Shown here in pieces: positions 7,621 through 15,271 of a stretch of DNA of 33,913 nt. The DNA is from Streptomyces sp. SID3343 (GTDB lineage: Bacteria; Actinomycetota; Actinomycetes; Streptomycetales; Streptomycetaceae). The notes under the pieces were generated by a model that did no database searches, was not told where the DNA came from, and worked only from the letters and a program-made list of their open reading frames with translations. Where the stretch lies: the NCBI RefSeq assembly GCF_009865215.1, contig NZ_WWJX01000378.1:1-33913 (forward strand), given 5' to 3'. Position 1 is the stretch's first letter, and each line of letters opens with the position of its first letter. The position numbers and the translations under genes are program-made.

Positions 7621-8244
7621 ATGCCCAGGCAGGTGGATCACGCGAGCCGACGCCGCCTCATCGCCGAGGCCGTGTGCCGCCTCGCCGACGAACGCGGATT
7701 GGAGGGCGTGACCCTTCGAGATGTCGCCGCCCGCGCGCAGGTGTCCATGGGCGCGGTCCAGCGGTGCTTTCGGACCAAGGAAGAGATGCTCGTGTTCGCC
7801 CTCACGCACATCGGCGAACGGATCAACGAGCGCGTACAGGCCCGCCTCGTCAGGAGCCCGGCCCAGTCCGCCGCCACTGCTCTGGGGCACGCGGTCAGCG
7901 AGTTCTCACTGCTCGCGGAAGAGCACCGCGCCGAGGCCAGGGTCTGGCTCGCCTTCGTCGCGCAGGCGACCGTCAGCGAGGTGCTCGCAAGCACGCTCGC
8001 GACGAACTACCAAGCCCTGCAAGAGACGTTCACCAGCCTCATCGCGGAAGCGGCCGAAAGCAACGACCCCGCCGTACCCCTGGACGCGCAACGCGAAGCC
8101 CGCACCCTCCTGGCCCTCGCGGACGGCCTCACCGCACACGTCCTCATCGGCCACCTCACCCCGCACGAGGCGCACGACATCCTCGACGCACACCTGATCG
8201 GCCTGTGGTCGGTTTGCCGGAGCGGCTTCCCGACACCACCTTGA
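7621..8244 (+). CDS. TetR-family transcriptional regulator
   Basis: A 207-residue TetR regulator. The N-terminal DNA-binding domain is plain: residues about 10-56 include RRRLIAEAVCRLADERG and VTLRDVAARAQVSMGAVQRCF followed by the TKEEML helix. The remainder is an alanine-rich helical ligand domain ending with a TetR_C-type helix pair. ATG at 7621 is preceded by AGGGAGG at about 9 bases. It is divergent from the amidase; the 126-bp gap contains short dyads (ATGC-GCTT-GCAT at 7523-7534) and the related half-sites GAACGATA and GAACCGATA around 7537-7558, so it probably represses the amidase and itself. Confidence 0.9.
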   Translation: MPRQVDHASRRRLIAEAVCRLADERGLEGVTLRDVAARAQVSMGAVQRCFRTKEEMLVFALTHIGERINERVQARLVRSPAQSAATALGHAVSEFSLLAEEHRAEARVWLAFVAQATVSEVLASTLATNYQALQETFTSLIAEAAESNDPAVPLDAQREARTLLALADGLTAHVLIGHLTPHEAHDILDAHLIGLWSVCRSGFPTPP

Positions 8245-8302
8245 GCGCCCGAACGCGAGGCCGGGACACGGCTGCCGGGACGAGGCCGGTTATGGTCCCG
8301 GC

Positions 8303-9034
8303 ATGGGACGAGAGTTCGAGATGGTTGCGTCGCTGACGTCGGGCGTCGAAAGCCGCAACGGCGCGTGGAGTTTCATCCGCGACTTCGCCGCGCACTGGGC
8401 AGGTGCCCTGGAACCCGGTGACGGCTGGGCCGAGGCTGATCTCGCGGCGGCGGAGGAGAGATTGGGCCTTCGACTGCCCCTCGCCCTGCGAGAGGCGTAT
8501 CTGTTGCTCGGGCGCCGTGAGGAGCTTACGAGCAACCACGATGTGCTGCTGAACCCGGCCGAGTTGTATGTGGATGCCACCAAGGAAGCCTTGGTCTTCC
8601 GGCACGAGAACCAGGGGGCGGCCTCCTGGGGCATCCTCCTGGACGAGCTCGGAGACGAAGACCCCGCGGTCTTCATCCGGGCCGACTTGGCCGACAAGTC
8701 TGCCGAACGGTGGGAAGGCTGGCTGGAGCGATTGTCCCTGGCCTTCGTCGAGATCGTCCTGTCGGAGTCCTTGCAGGCCGACGGGGAGCCCTGCGACTTC
8801 ATGGCGGACTTCGACGACGACGGAATCGAACTGCTGCAACAGCACTGCGTGCGGATGCCGTTCCCGGCCTACCCGATCGGAGACGAAGGGTTCGGCATCG
8901 GCTGGTTCCTCGGCCCGGACGTCCTTCTGCGCAACGACGACGGCATGGCCCTGTTGGCTCGCGGCCGGACCGAGGAGGACCTTGATCGGATCCGCGACCT
9001 GATCCCGGGCGACTGGCTCAACGACCACCGCTGA
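8303..9034 (+). CDS. SMI1/KNR4 (SUKH) family protein
   Basis: A 243-residue protein. The SUKH signature lies near residues 40-75: an acidic helix (WAEADLAAAEERLGLRLP) then LALREAYLLLGRREEL, with later beta-rich segments (ALVFRHENQG, WGILLDELGDED) and a tryptophan-rich centre. Known SUKH proteins are often immunity factors against nuclease or deaminase toxins of contact-dependent systems, but many actinomycete members stand alone. No toxin gene is adjacent; a DUF4259 gene follows. ATG at 8303 has no strong ribosome site; ATG at 8321 is preceded by GAGAG and would shorten it by six residues. The proposed role (immunity-like or protein-binding) is inference. Confidence 0.8.
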   Translation: MGREFEMVASLTSGVESRNGAWSFIRDFAAHWAGALEPGDGWAEADLAAAEERLGLRLPLALREAYLLLGRREELTSNHDVLLNPAELYVDATKEALVFRHENQGAASWGILLDELGDEDPAVFIRADLADKSAERWEGWLERLSLAFVEIVLSESLQADGEPCDFMADFDDDGIELLQQHCVRMPFPAYPIGDEGFGIGWFLGPDVLLRNDDGMALLARGRTEEDLDRIRDLIPGDWLNDHR

Positions 9035-9245
9035 GCGCGTCCCGGTCACGCACCGCGGCTCGGGGTGCGGCTCGGGTGGTGGCCTGCGCCAGAGGCTCGG
9101 ACAACCGTCCCCCGGTCGAGGGGCTCAGCCCCGGGGCGATCGCGCTCCGGTTCCCCGCTTGCGCAGGCACGTTCCGCTCGTGTCGTGTGTCGTGTGTCGG
9201 AGGTCGATGCGAGCATTCGCGAAAGCGCGACAGGAAAGGAACGGC

Positions 9246-9689
9246 ATGGGCACCTGGGACATCGACCCCTTTGGCAACGACACGGGTGCCGACTTCGCGG
9301 AGACCTTGGACGAAGCCCCCGCGGCGGATCGCGAGGACATCATCCGTAGCGTGCTCACCAGCACGATCGCCACCGAGGACTACCTCGATGCCTACGAGGG
9401 CACGGAAGCGGTCGCGGCCGCCGCACTGATCGCGGCCCAATGTCCCACCGGAGCGCCGACCGACCCCATCCATGGCCCTCAGGGGCCCATCCCGCCGCTT
9501 TCCTTCGACCTGCGCGCACTCGCGGTCGCCGCGCTCGACCGAGTCTTGGCCGAGGACTCCGAACTCGCCGACCTCTGGGACGAGACCTCGGACGGCCCCC
9601 GATGGCGCCGAAACATCGCGCACACGCGGCGGGTCGTCAAGGCCCAACTCCTGCCCCCGCCCCGGCAAGACGAGTTGTCCCCGAGCTGA
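9246..9689 (+). CDS. DUF4259 domain protein
   Basis: A 147-residue acidic helical protein beginning MGTWDIDPFGNDTGADFAE, the hallmark DUF4259 N-terminus (MGTW...PF-x-ND-x-AADF). The rest is alanine- and aspartate-rich helices with IRSVLTSTIA and ALAVAALDRVLAEDS, ending in a proline-rich tail. The biochemical function of DUF4259 is unknown; members occur singly in actinomycetes and sometimes near toxin-immunity loci. ATG at 9246 is supported by AGGAAAGGA about 6 bases upstream. It follows the SUKH gene by 211 bp, so it has its own transcript or a loose operon with it. Confidence 0.85.
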   Translation: MGTWDIDPFGNDTGADFAETLDEAPAADREDIIRSVLTSTIATEDYLDAYEGTEAVAAAALIAAQCPTGAPTDPIHGPQGPIPPLSFDLRALAVAALDRVLAEDSELADLWDETSDGPRWRRNIAHTRRVVKAQLLPPPRQDELSPS

Positions 9690-9991
9690 CCCGGCGTCAC
9701 CGAGCCACACAAGCCGACCCGGAACCGACCGTGTCAGGCAACATGCCGCGCCGGCGCGCGCGAGCAGATGCGTGGCCGGCCCGGCCGATCGACCGCGAGG
9801 CATCGCAGAGCGCGAACTTCGGTATCTCTTCTTCCTGCAGGACCCGCCCGTCGGGCTCATGGCGAGATCCACGACGAAGTCCACAAGGACCTTTACCGCG
9901 AGCCCTACCGCGACTGACGCCGTCGAATACGAGGGCGACGGCCCGACGACCGGGGCCGTCGGCTGGTTTGTCGGGTGCCTACCGTAGGCAG
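9690..9991. other. Intergenic stretch with possible gene remnant
   Basis: About 300 bases between convergent genes. Plus-strand reading gives RGIAERELRYLFFLQDPPVG (about 9795-9857) in one frame and, after a frame change near 9862, GEIHDEVHKDLYREPYRD followed by a stop at 9915-9917. Both segments look protein-like but no family or start was recognised, so a decayed gene end is possible. A terminator-like hairpin follows at 9936-9961. Confidence 0.3.
9936..9961 (+). terminator. Candidate terminator hairpin
   Basis: CGACGGCCC (9936-9944) pairs perfectly with GGGCCGTCG (9953-9961) around an 8-base loop, followed by GCTGGTTTGTC. It lies between convergent genes (DUF4259 rightward, MerR leftward) and may serve either. 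Confidence 0.45.
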
Positions 9992-10843
9992 TCAGCTGTC
10001 GTCCGGGGTGTCCTCGTCGTCTCGGGCGAGGAGTTCCGCCGTGAGGTGCATGCATCGCATCCGGGCGGGAGAGAAGTCGTAGGGCATTTTGGTGACCGCT
10101 TCGAAGGCGCTCATTTGGGAGACCTCTTCGCCCGTCAGGTCGGCGTCGTAGATCTCGAAGAGCTTCTCCTCGGCCGCGTCCTGCCCGTCCGCTGCGCCGG
10201 CCCGCAGCAGGGCCTTGTGGTGAGCACAGTGTTGCGCGGCGAGTTCCTCGACACGCGGGTCGTGGGGATCGACGCTGTCGTCGAGGGCGGCGTCGGCCGC
10301 ATCGAGGCGGTCCGCTTCGGCCCGCAGGTCGGGGTGGGTGGCCAGCACGATGAACACGCCGGCTTGGACAGCGGCTCCCAACGGCCCGAAGACGCGTTCC
10401 GTGACCAGCAGGGCGTCCAGATCGGAAGGGCACAATGCGCCAGGAGGCAGGTGGTCGAGTCGGTCCGTCACCAGTGGGGAGAGCAGACCCAGCGGGCTGC
10501 CCACGGCCCGCAGGCGCTCAACTGCCGCGCGTTGACGCTTGATGTCGGCCTCTTGAGCGGCCAGGGTCTCCTCCAGCCGGCTCAGGGTCTCCGCGATGTC
10601 CCCGGCTCCGTCGAAGGCGGCCCGCATGTCGTCCAGGCTGATTCCGGCCTCCGCCATCTTGCGGATCCACAGCAGGCGGATCATGTCGTCGTAACCGTAG
10701 CGGCGGCGACCGTCTCCGCCTCGCTCGGGCTCCGGCAGCAGACCGATCTGGTGGTAGTGGCGGATGGCGCGTGGGGTGGTCCCGGCGAACGCGGCGGCAT
10801 CACCGATCTTGACCTGGCGAGGAGGCGTGACGGAGGGGTACAT
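9992..10843 (-). CDS. MerR-family transcriptional regulator
   Basis: A 283-residue MerR-type protein. The DNA-binding region (about 10-80) reads VKIGDAAAFAGTTPRAIRHY then HQIGLLPEPERG and RRRYGYDDMIRLLWIRKM. A coiled-coil dimer helix follows (ETLSRLEETLAAQEADIKRQ). The C-terminal half is a helical, aspartate- and alanine-rich effector region ending in DDEDTPDDS. A few cysteines (CPS, QHCAHH, RMRCMH) are present, but no clear metal site was assigned. ATG at 10843 has GAAAGG about 10 bases upstream. Its target is unknown; no neighbour is divergent and close, so autoregulation is the minimum expectation. Confidence 0.85.
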   Translation of the reverse strand: MYPSVTPPRQVKIGDAAAFAGTTPRAIRHYHQIGLLPEPERGGDGRRRYGYDDMIRLLWIRKMAEAGISLDDMRAAFDGAGDIAETLSRLEETLAAQEADIKRQRAAVERLRAVGSPLGLLSPLVTDRLDHLPPGALCPSDLDALLVTERVFGPLGAAVQAGVFIVLATHPDLRAEADRLDAADAALDDSVDPHDPRVEELAAQHCAHHKALLRAGAADGQDAAEEKLFEIYDADLTGEEVSQMSAFEAVTKMPYDFSPARMRCMHLTAELLARDDEDTPDDS

Positions 10844-11216
10844 CGCAGAGCGAGCCTTTCGTGCGGTGGTGCCTCGACGACACCACATGACGCTACGGCA
10901 GGTGCAACCACGCGCATTTCGTCATCATCGAGAGCCGGACCCTGATCACCACCGAGCCATCCGGCCGCCATTGCCGAACCGACCACGCCGGAGCCTCCTT
11001 CCGTCCTCGCCCGTGAGCCGCCGAGCGATGTGTACACCGACACGGTGGTGCGGCCCGAGCCCCCCGGCCTGGCCGCACCACCATCGCGACCGCGACCGGC
11101 TCCCCCCGGTGGGAGGGGTGATGCCGCGGTCGGTACGTCCCGCGCGCCCTCGGCGATGTCCGGGCGCGCGGGGGAATGTGGGAGTCGGTGGGGCTCGTCG
11201 TAGAGGTGACGAGCCG
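10844..11216. other. Gene-free stretch with a GC-rich hairpin
   Basis: No credible gene was seen. Frames here are proline- and arginine-rich with no ribosome sites. An 11-bp perfect inverted repeat (CCCGCGCGCCC at 11139-11149, GGGCGCGCGGG at 11162-11172) lies about 45 bases downstream of the leftward ATPase/77-residue operon and may act as its 3' end or terminator, although it lacks a T-run. Confidence 0.4.
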
Positions 11217-11450
11217 TCAGGGCGTATGTCGCGACGGGGGCTTGCCGACGATCACCGTGGTCGTCGCTCCCCAGGGCGCGGAATCGGTGCGGCGCTGCGG
11301 TGTGGCCGGCGGGACGATGAGGTCCACGACGACGTGGTCGCCGCAGAGTCGCCGCACCGTGCCGCATCGCTCGTGGGGCGGCTCGGAGGCCAGGTATCGA
11401 ATGACGCACCCGTAGTCGGGGGGAGCCGGTGCCTTCGGTTGCTCGTTCAC
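11217..11450 (-). CDS. Small 77-residue protein coupled to the ATPase
   Basis: The function is not recognised. The GTG start at 11450 overlaps the TGA of the upstream ATPase gene (GTGA), which argues for translational coupling and a shared task. The protein begins VNEQPKAPAPPDYGCVIRYL, contains three cysteines (Cys5-region YGC at 15, ERCG at 29, RRLC at 36) and a hydrophobic beta-like stretch GDHVVVDLIVPPAT, then a loop and a second strand ATTTVIVGK. It has no signal peptide. Small proteins after RsbW-like ATPases in actinomycetes are often uncharacterised; it may be an antagonist, adaptor or substrate of the ATPase. That function is inference. Confidence 0.65.
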   Translation of the reverse strand: MNEQPKAPAPPDYGCVIRYLASEPPHERCGTVRRLCGDHVVVDLIVPPATPQRRTDSAPWGATTTVIVGKPPSRHTP

Positions 11451-11923
11451 CACGCGAGTGCCCGATGGCGGGGGGTCGCAAGGGGCTGGAGATCGACCGT
11501 GATCAGCGCTCCCGTTCGCGGCGGGCGGGGGCACGGCAGTTGCGCCCGGACGTACTTCCGCTGTCCGACGCGGCCCCAACTCAACATCGACAGTTCCGTG
11601 ACGAGACGCAGGCCCCGGCCGTTCTCGTCATGTACACCGGCTATGCGCAGCGCGGGCAGCGCAGCGAGCATCGCGTCCCAGACGTGGACGACCACAGTCG
11701 CGGCCGTGATTTCGACGGTCACCGTCACGGGCTCTTGGCCGTGCTCCAGGCCGTTCGTGGCGAGCTCGTTCACCACCACGAGGACATCGTCGAGCAGGTC
11801 GACGTCCATCTGTGCGTCTTCGGCTGCCGCCCTGATCACGCATCGAAGTGCGGGCAGGGGGAGGCTCTTTGGTTCGTTTGGTCTGCCTGCGGGTTGCGGG
11901 CAGGCCGAGGCGTCGATAGGCAC
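11447..11923 (-). CDS. RsbW/anti-sigma-type ATP-binding protein
   Basis: A 158-residue GHKL (HATPase_c_2) protein of the anti-sigma-factor/serine-kinase type. The N box is NELATNGLEHG (52-62), the G1 region has an Asp in VHVWDA (83), and the G2 glycines are in ENGRGL (100-105), so ATP binding looks intact. Such proteins bind sigma factors or phosphorylate anti-anti-sigma factors; many Streptomyces paralogues sit beside Xre/DUF397 genes, as here. The start is GTG at 11923, with AAGGGG about 6 bases upstream. It overlaps the 77-residue gene and is divergent (203 bp) from the Xre regulator. The SpoIIE-type phosphatase at 29417 could in principle act in the same kind of pathway, but no link is shown. 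Confidence 0.85.
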   Translation of the reverse strand: MPIDASACPQPAGRPNEPKSLPLPALRCVIRAAAEDAQMDVDLLDDVLVVVNELATNGLEHGQEPVTVTVEITAATVVVHVWDAMLAALPALRIAGVHDENGRGLRLVTELSMLSWGRVGQRKYVRAQLPCPRPPRTGALITVDLQPLATPRHRALAW

Positions 11924-12001
11924 AACTGTCCCCTTCGGTTGGGGCGTCGCTCAACGATCTTTGCTTGCGTTCCGTGCCGGATTGAGCACGGACCGTACAG
12001 G

Positions 12002-12007
12002 TAGAAT
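12002..12007 (+). promoter_or_regulatory. Candidate -10 element for the Xre operon
   Basis: TAGAAT, a near-consensus actinomycete -10 hexamer, lies about 120 bases before the Xre ATG in a locally AT-rich patch. No good -35 is visible at 17 bp. Nearby TTTCGTAC occurs twice (about 12023 and 12051), and CAGGTAGAATT is mirrored imperfectly by AATTTCGTACCTG, so a regulator may bind here. Confidence 0.35.
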
Positions 12008-12126
12008 TAATGCCAGAGCATTTCGTACTACGCAAGTCTGCGCTGCGAAAATTTCGTACCTGCGGGCGATGAGCCCCCGAGGCGACACACTGTGCGCGGT
12101 ACCCGACCGCGAGGAGACGATGATCC

Positions 12127-12987
12127 ATGCCACCGGCGAAGCGAACGATTCGCAGACTGCGCATCGGACAGGAGCTCAAGGCCCTACGCGTGAGTCGAGG
12201 GCTCAAGCTTGAGGAAGCCGCAAAACTTTTCGGACGGTCAACGGGCAGCCTGAGCAAGATCGAGACCGGCAACCAACGGCTCTACCCACGCGATCTTCAC
12301 GCTTTCTTCGATGCGTACGAGGTCACCGACCAGAGCCACAAGGCCGAACTCCTGAGACTGGTCGGCAAATCGATCGAACGCGCCTACCCCGCCGAGTACG
12401 CCGACATCGTTCGCTCCACCTTCGACGACTACCTGTCGCTGGAACGGGACGCGGCCAAGATCGCCTCGTACGTGGAGGTCATTCCGGGTCTCTTCCAGAC
12501 ACCGGAGTACGCCAAGTGCGTAGTTGAGGCCAGCCGAGAATGGGCAAAGCCTGAGCAGGTCGAGAAGTTTGTTCGACTGCGGATGAACCGCCAATCGGTC
12601 TTGCAGCGCGAAGATCCAGCCCCGCCGGAGGTCTCGGTGGTGCTGGGCGAGAGGGCTCTTCGGCAGAACGTGGGCGGTCCTGATGTAATGCGAGAGCAGC
12701 TCCAACACTTGCTGCACGTGGGGAGGTTGGAGAACGTGGCTCTCCAACTCCTACCGTTCTCGGCGGGTCCGCACGTCGGGGACAACGGCCAGTTCACGTA
12801 CATGGGCTTCAGGGATGAGCCCGGGGTCGTGGTCATCGAGTCGTTGCACTCGGCGCTGTACCTCGAAGCTCCGGAGGTGGTCGCCCAGTACGAGAAAGCC
12901 GGGGAGCACCTGCGCATGACGGCGCTCTCGCCACGCCAAACGGCCGCCAGAATCCGCGACATCCTGGAATCAGAGTGGACAACATGA
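12127..12987 (+). CDS. Xre-family regulator with DUF5753 domain
   Basis: A 286-residue regulator. The N-terminal helix-turn-helix (about 12-65) reads LRIGQELKALRVSRGLKLEE then AAKLFGRSTGSLSKIETG. The DUF5753 domain fills about 105-283, with its typical FDDYLSLERDAAKIASYVEV, IPGLFQTPEYA, RLRMNRQSVLQRE and LLHV-x-x-LENVALQLLPFSAG segments. These proteins pair with DUF397 proteins and belong to the WhiJ-like developmental regulator group of Streptomyces. ATG at 12127 has GAGGAG about 10 bases upstream. Its stop overlaps the DUF397 start (ATGA). It is divergent from the ATPase operon, which together make the classic ATPase/Xre/DUF397 arrangement. Confidence 0.92.
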   Translation: MPPAKRTIRRLRIGQELKALRVSRGLKLEEAAKLFGRSTGSLSKIETGNQRLYPRDLHAFFDAYEVTDQSHKAELLRLVGKSIERAYPAEYADIVRSTFDDYLSLERDAAKIASYVEVIPGLFQTPEYAKCVVEASREWAKPEQVEKFVRLRMNRQSVLQREDPAPPEVSVVLGERALRQNVGGPDVMREQLQHLLHVGRLENVALQLLPFSAGPHVGDNGQFTYMGFRDEPGVVVIESLHSALYLEAPEVVAQYEKAGEHLRMTALSPRQTAARIRDILESEWTT

Positions 12988-13175
12988 CCAAGATCAAGAC
13001 CACCCACGAGTGGGTCACGAGTTCCTACAGCAACAACGGCGCCAACTGCATCGAGACGCGGCGTGCGGCCGCACCGGAAATCGGGGTGCGCGACAGTAAG
13101 TTGGGCGAGGCGAGCCCGGTTCAGACGTTCGGCCGCGACGCGTGGACCGCCTTCCTGGCGGCGGTCAAGTCCTGA
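12984..13175 (+). CDS. DUF397 small protein (partner of Xre)
   Basis: A 63-residue DUF397 protein with the family signature WVTSSYSNNGANCIE near the N-terminus, then IGVRDSKLGEA and a C-terminal W-x-AFL-x-x-VK. DUF397 proteins such as BldB relatives act with their adjacent Xre regulator in development and antibiotic control, and some pairs have been described as toxin-antitoxin-like. The ATG at 12984 shares four bases (ATGA) with the Xre stop, implying translational coupling; GTG at 12975 is an alternative that adds three residues. Confidence 0.92.
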   Translation: MTKIKTTHEWVTSSYSNNGANCIETRRAAAPEIGVRDSKLGEASPVQTFGRDAWTAFLAAVKS

Positions 13176-13219
13176 CGCCGCGCGAACTTTGCCGTTCACG
13201 GCAGGACCACGCTCCGGAG

Positions 13220-13363
13220 ATGATCGGGGCCGAGCTACGGTTCGTCGACGCGGCCGAGATCGAGCCCTACCGGACGGTTCGGGAGGAGCTCGATCGAGCG
13301 GCCGCGTGTACGGATCATGGGCGAGGTGTGGTCGTCCGCGCACGAACTACTCTCGGCAGGTGA
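13220..13363 (+). CDS. Possible 47-residue ORF or fragment after DUF397
   Basis: The frame MIGAELRFVDAAEIEPYRTV continues with REELDRAAACTDHGRGVVV and stops at 13361-13363. The stretch looks coding-like (acidic, helical), and is vaguely like the C-terminal helix of DUF5753 proteins, but no ribosome site or family is evident. It may be a short gene, a remnant or chance. The remaining 200 bases between DUF397 and the convergent kinase gene hold nothing else. Confidence 0.25.
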   Translation: MIGAELRFVDAAEIEPYRTVREELDRAAACTDHGRGVVVRARTTLGR

Positions 13364-13374
13364 CAGCTCCGAGC

Positions 13375-13977
13375 TCACAGGTGCTCGCCGCTGTGTAAGC
13401 GTTCGAAGGCGGTGGGGGACTCGGGGTTGTCGAGGAAGGCCTTGATCCGGCGGGCGCAGTCGGCTGAGCCGGTGGTGCTCGTGTCGTATTCGAGGTCGTA
13501 GAGGCCGTGCGCGTGGACCGTGTCGAACTGTTTGGCGGCCAGGCCCGGGGGGCGGTTGCCGCGGGCGTGTTCGCGGCGTTCGAGTTCCGGGAGGGGGCAG
13601 TGCAGGCCGACCAGGACTACGTCTCGGGGGACGAACAGGGACAGGCAATCGGGCAGGCGCCATTCCTGGCTGAGGATGTGGTCCATGACGACGGTGTTGC
13701 CGGCTGCGGCCATGCCGGCGACCGCCCGGTGGTAGCCCATCCACGTGCGTTCGAGGACGAAGTCCAGTTCGGAAGGGGCGATTTCGCGGCGGGAGCGCAT
13801 TGCGTGGAAGGCGTCGGCCGGCATGTGGAAGCACGGTTGGTCGAGGAGCGGAACGAGTTCGGCGGCGATGCTCGACTTGCCCGAACTCGACGTCCCGTTC
13901 AGGAAGATGATCCGCCCCGGTCGAGTGGGCGGGGAACTCGTCGCGGCTCGGTCCGTGGGGCTCGGTGAGGTTGGCAT
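13375..13977 (-). CDS. Chloramphenicol-phosphotransferase-like P-loop kinase
   Basis: A 200-residue P-loop kinase of the chloramphenicol 3-O-phosphotransferase (CPT) family. The Walker A motif is GTSSSGKSS (28-36) directly after a beta strand (GRIIFLN). MPADAFHAM (52-60) holds an Asp at the position of the CPT catalytic base, and NTVVMDHIL marks the second strand. An arginine-rich lid (ELERREHARGNRPPG) follows. Known members phosphorylate chloramphenicol, but many annotated relatives act on unknown substrates, so drug resistance should not be assumed. ATG at 13977 is directly preceded by an in-frame stop and has no clear ribosome site; GTG or internal starts are conceivable. Confidence 0.85.
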   Translation of the reverse strand: MPTSPSPTDRAATSSPPTRPGRIIFLNGTSSSGKSSIAAELVPLLDQPCFHMPADAFHAMRSRREIAPSELDFVLERTWMGYHRAVAGMAAAGNTVVMDHILSQEWRLPDCLSLFVPRDVVLVGLHCPLPELERREHARGNRPPGLAAKQFDTVHAHGLYDLEYDTSTTGSADCARRIKAFLDNPESPTAFERLHSGEHL

Positions 13978-14055
13978 TCACTCATGATGCAGGCGAGGCG
14001 AGCCGGGTGCCCGCTGCACGCGTCCGACGTCCCGTGGCGGGAGTAGGCGGAGCTG

Positions 14056-14397
14056 GTGGCGTCCGGACTGTTGGATCCGCTGATCGCCCGACGCAACAAC
14101 TTCACCTTGGACCGGAAGGGGGCCTGGCGGCCGGACACCCCGTCGGCGTGGCGCGCCGAGGTGTGGCCGATCCAGGTGGAGGTCGTCTTCGAGGATCCGG
14201 TGCCGGTGGGCCCGGACCGACTCGTCGCGCGCGGGCTCGGCCTCGGCAGGAACGAGGCGCTGCGCCGGATCAAGTGCGATATTGCGCTGCGCCGTCCGAC
14301 GAGGGCTGGGTTCATCTTCACCGTGATGGCCGGGATCGGCCGGGATAGTGGGGATGTAGCCGAGCGCGTGATCTCCTCGTCGAGCATCCGTGCGTGA
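14056..14397 (+). CDS. Hypothetical 113-residue protein
   Basis: No family was recognised. This frame has the strong G/C third-position bias of a true gene and reads sensibly: MASGLLDPLIARRNNFTLDR, then GAWRPDTPSAWRAEVWPIQV and a beta-like EVVFEDPVPVGPDRLVARG. The GTG start at 14056 has GGCGGAG just upstream. The C-terminal third (RRIKCDIALRRPTRAGFIF onward) is less protein-like, so the gene could be frameshifted or truncated near 14280. It lies between two leftward genes and is transcribed the other way. Minus-strand frames here look like shadows. Confidence 0.45.
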   Translation: MASGLLDPLIARRNNFTLDRKGAWRPDTPSAWRAEVWPIQVEVVFEDPVPVGPDRLVARGLGLGRNEALRRIKCDIALRRPTRAGFIFTVMAGIGRDSGDVAERVISSSSIRA

Positions 14398-14504
14398 CGG
14401 CGCCCCCGTCCGGGGCGGCTCCGGCGGTAGTGGAGTCGCCCCGGCGGGTGGCCGCGATGTGCGTGGAACGCGCATCGGTAGCAGCCACCAAGGTGGCGGG
14501 GGTG

Positions 14505-15050
14505 CTACATCCCCGTACTGCCGTCGAGGCTTTCGCGAAGGAGGTCGGCGTGGCCGTTGTGGCGGGCGTACTCGGCGATCAGGTTCACCAGGAGCCAGCG
14601 GAGGGAGAACGGGTCGCCGGTCTTGAGCTTGGTGCCCCGGTCGTCCAGGGACGCGGCGGCCACGATCTCCCTGGCGCGGGCGCACTCCGCCCGCCAGACG
14701 GCCAGGGACTCGGCTACGTCGCCGTCCAGGTCGTCGAAGTCCTGGTCGGGATCGTCGTCGGAGTAGTAGAGCATCGGGACGTCGTCGCCGGCGAACTGGA
14801 TTCGAAACCACCAGCGCTCGACGCCGGCCAGGTGGCGCAACAGGCCGTGCAGGGACATCGACGACGCGGCGACGGAACGCTCGGACAGCCGCTCCGCCGG
14901 TACGCCCGCGCACTTGAGTTCGAGGGTCGTGCGGTGCCACTCCAGGTAGGAGATCAGAATCTCCCGTTCGTCACCGACGCTCGGCGGGGTGGTGCGCGTG
15001 TCGTCGGCCCACTTCGGCGCGAAGTTCTTCGGGACGGGTACGTCGGCCAT
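14505..15050 (-). CDS. DinB-like DUF664 protein
   Basis: A 181-residue member of the DinB/YfiT four-helix-bundle superfamily (DUF664, 'mini-circle protein' type). Typical segments are the first helix LISYLEWHRTTLELKCAGV with the following SSMSLHGLLRHLAGVERWWF, and the late RWLLVNLIAEYARHNGHADL helix. The family's metal-binding histidines correspond to His in LLRHLAGVE and in EYARHNGHAD. Superfamily members include thiol-dependent S-transferases (mycothiol users in actinomycetes) and hydrolases; the substrate here is unknown. ATG at 15050 has AAGGA 6 bases upstream. It is divergent (221 bp) from the prenyltransferase. Confidence 0.88.
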   Translation of the reverse strand: MADVPVPKNFAPKWADDTRTTPPSVGDEREILISYLEWHRTTLELKCAGVPAERLSERSVAASSMSLHGLLRHLAGVERWWFRIQFAGDDVPMLYYSDDDPDQDFDDLDGDVAESLAVWRAECARAREIVAAASLDDRGTKLKTGDPFSLRWLLVNLIAEYARHNGHADLLRESLDGSTGM

Positions 15051-15271
15051 CGTCGGTCCTTGGGTCGGAGGCGTCCGGGAACATGTATCGGCACGCCGAC
15101 TCTGCCATGAGCGACCCACATCACGAGGCCGGCGACCCGACCCGGCCCGGCCCGACACGGGGTGGGCGTGGCGGCCCGCCGTTCGCGGCATCCTTCACAC
15201 AATCTCCGCACCGTGCCGGCACGACCTTCGCATCGGGCTGGTTTGCTCTGCACATGCTTAGGAGTAGGAGT

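Noticed and set aside
10764..12212. 482-residue plus-strand frame crossing the ATPase locus
   Set aside because: Its sequence is arginine- and proline-rich without domain logic, and it is antisense to coupled genes with intact motifs.
14390..15110. Plus-strand frames opposite the DUF664 gene
   Set aside because: They are shadows; the minus strand carries the clear DinB-like pattern and ribosome site.
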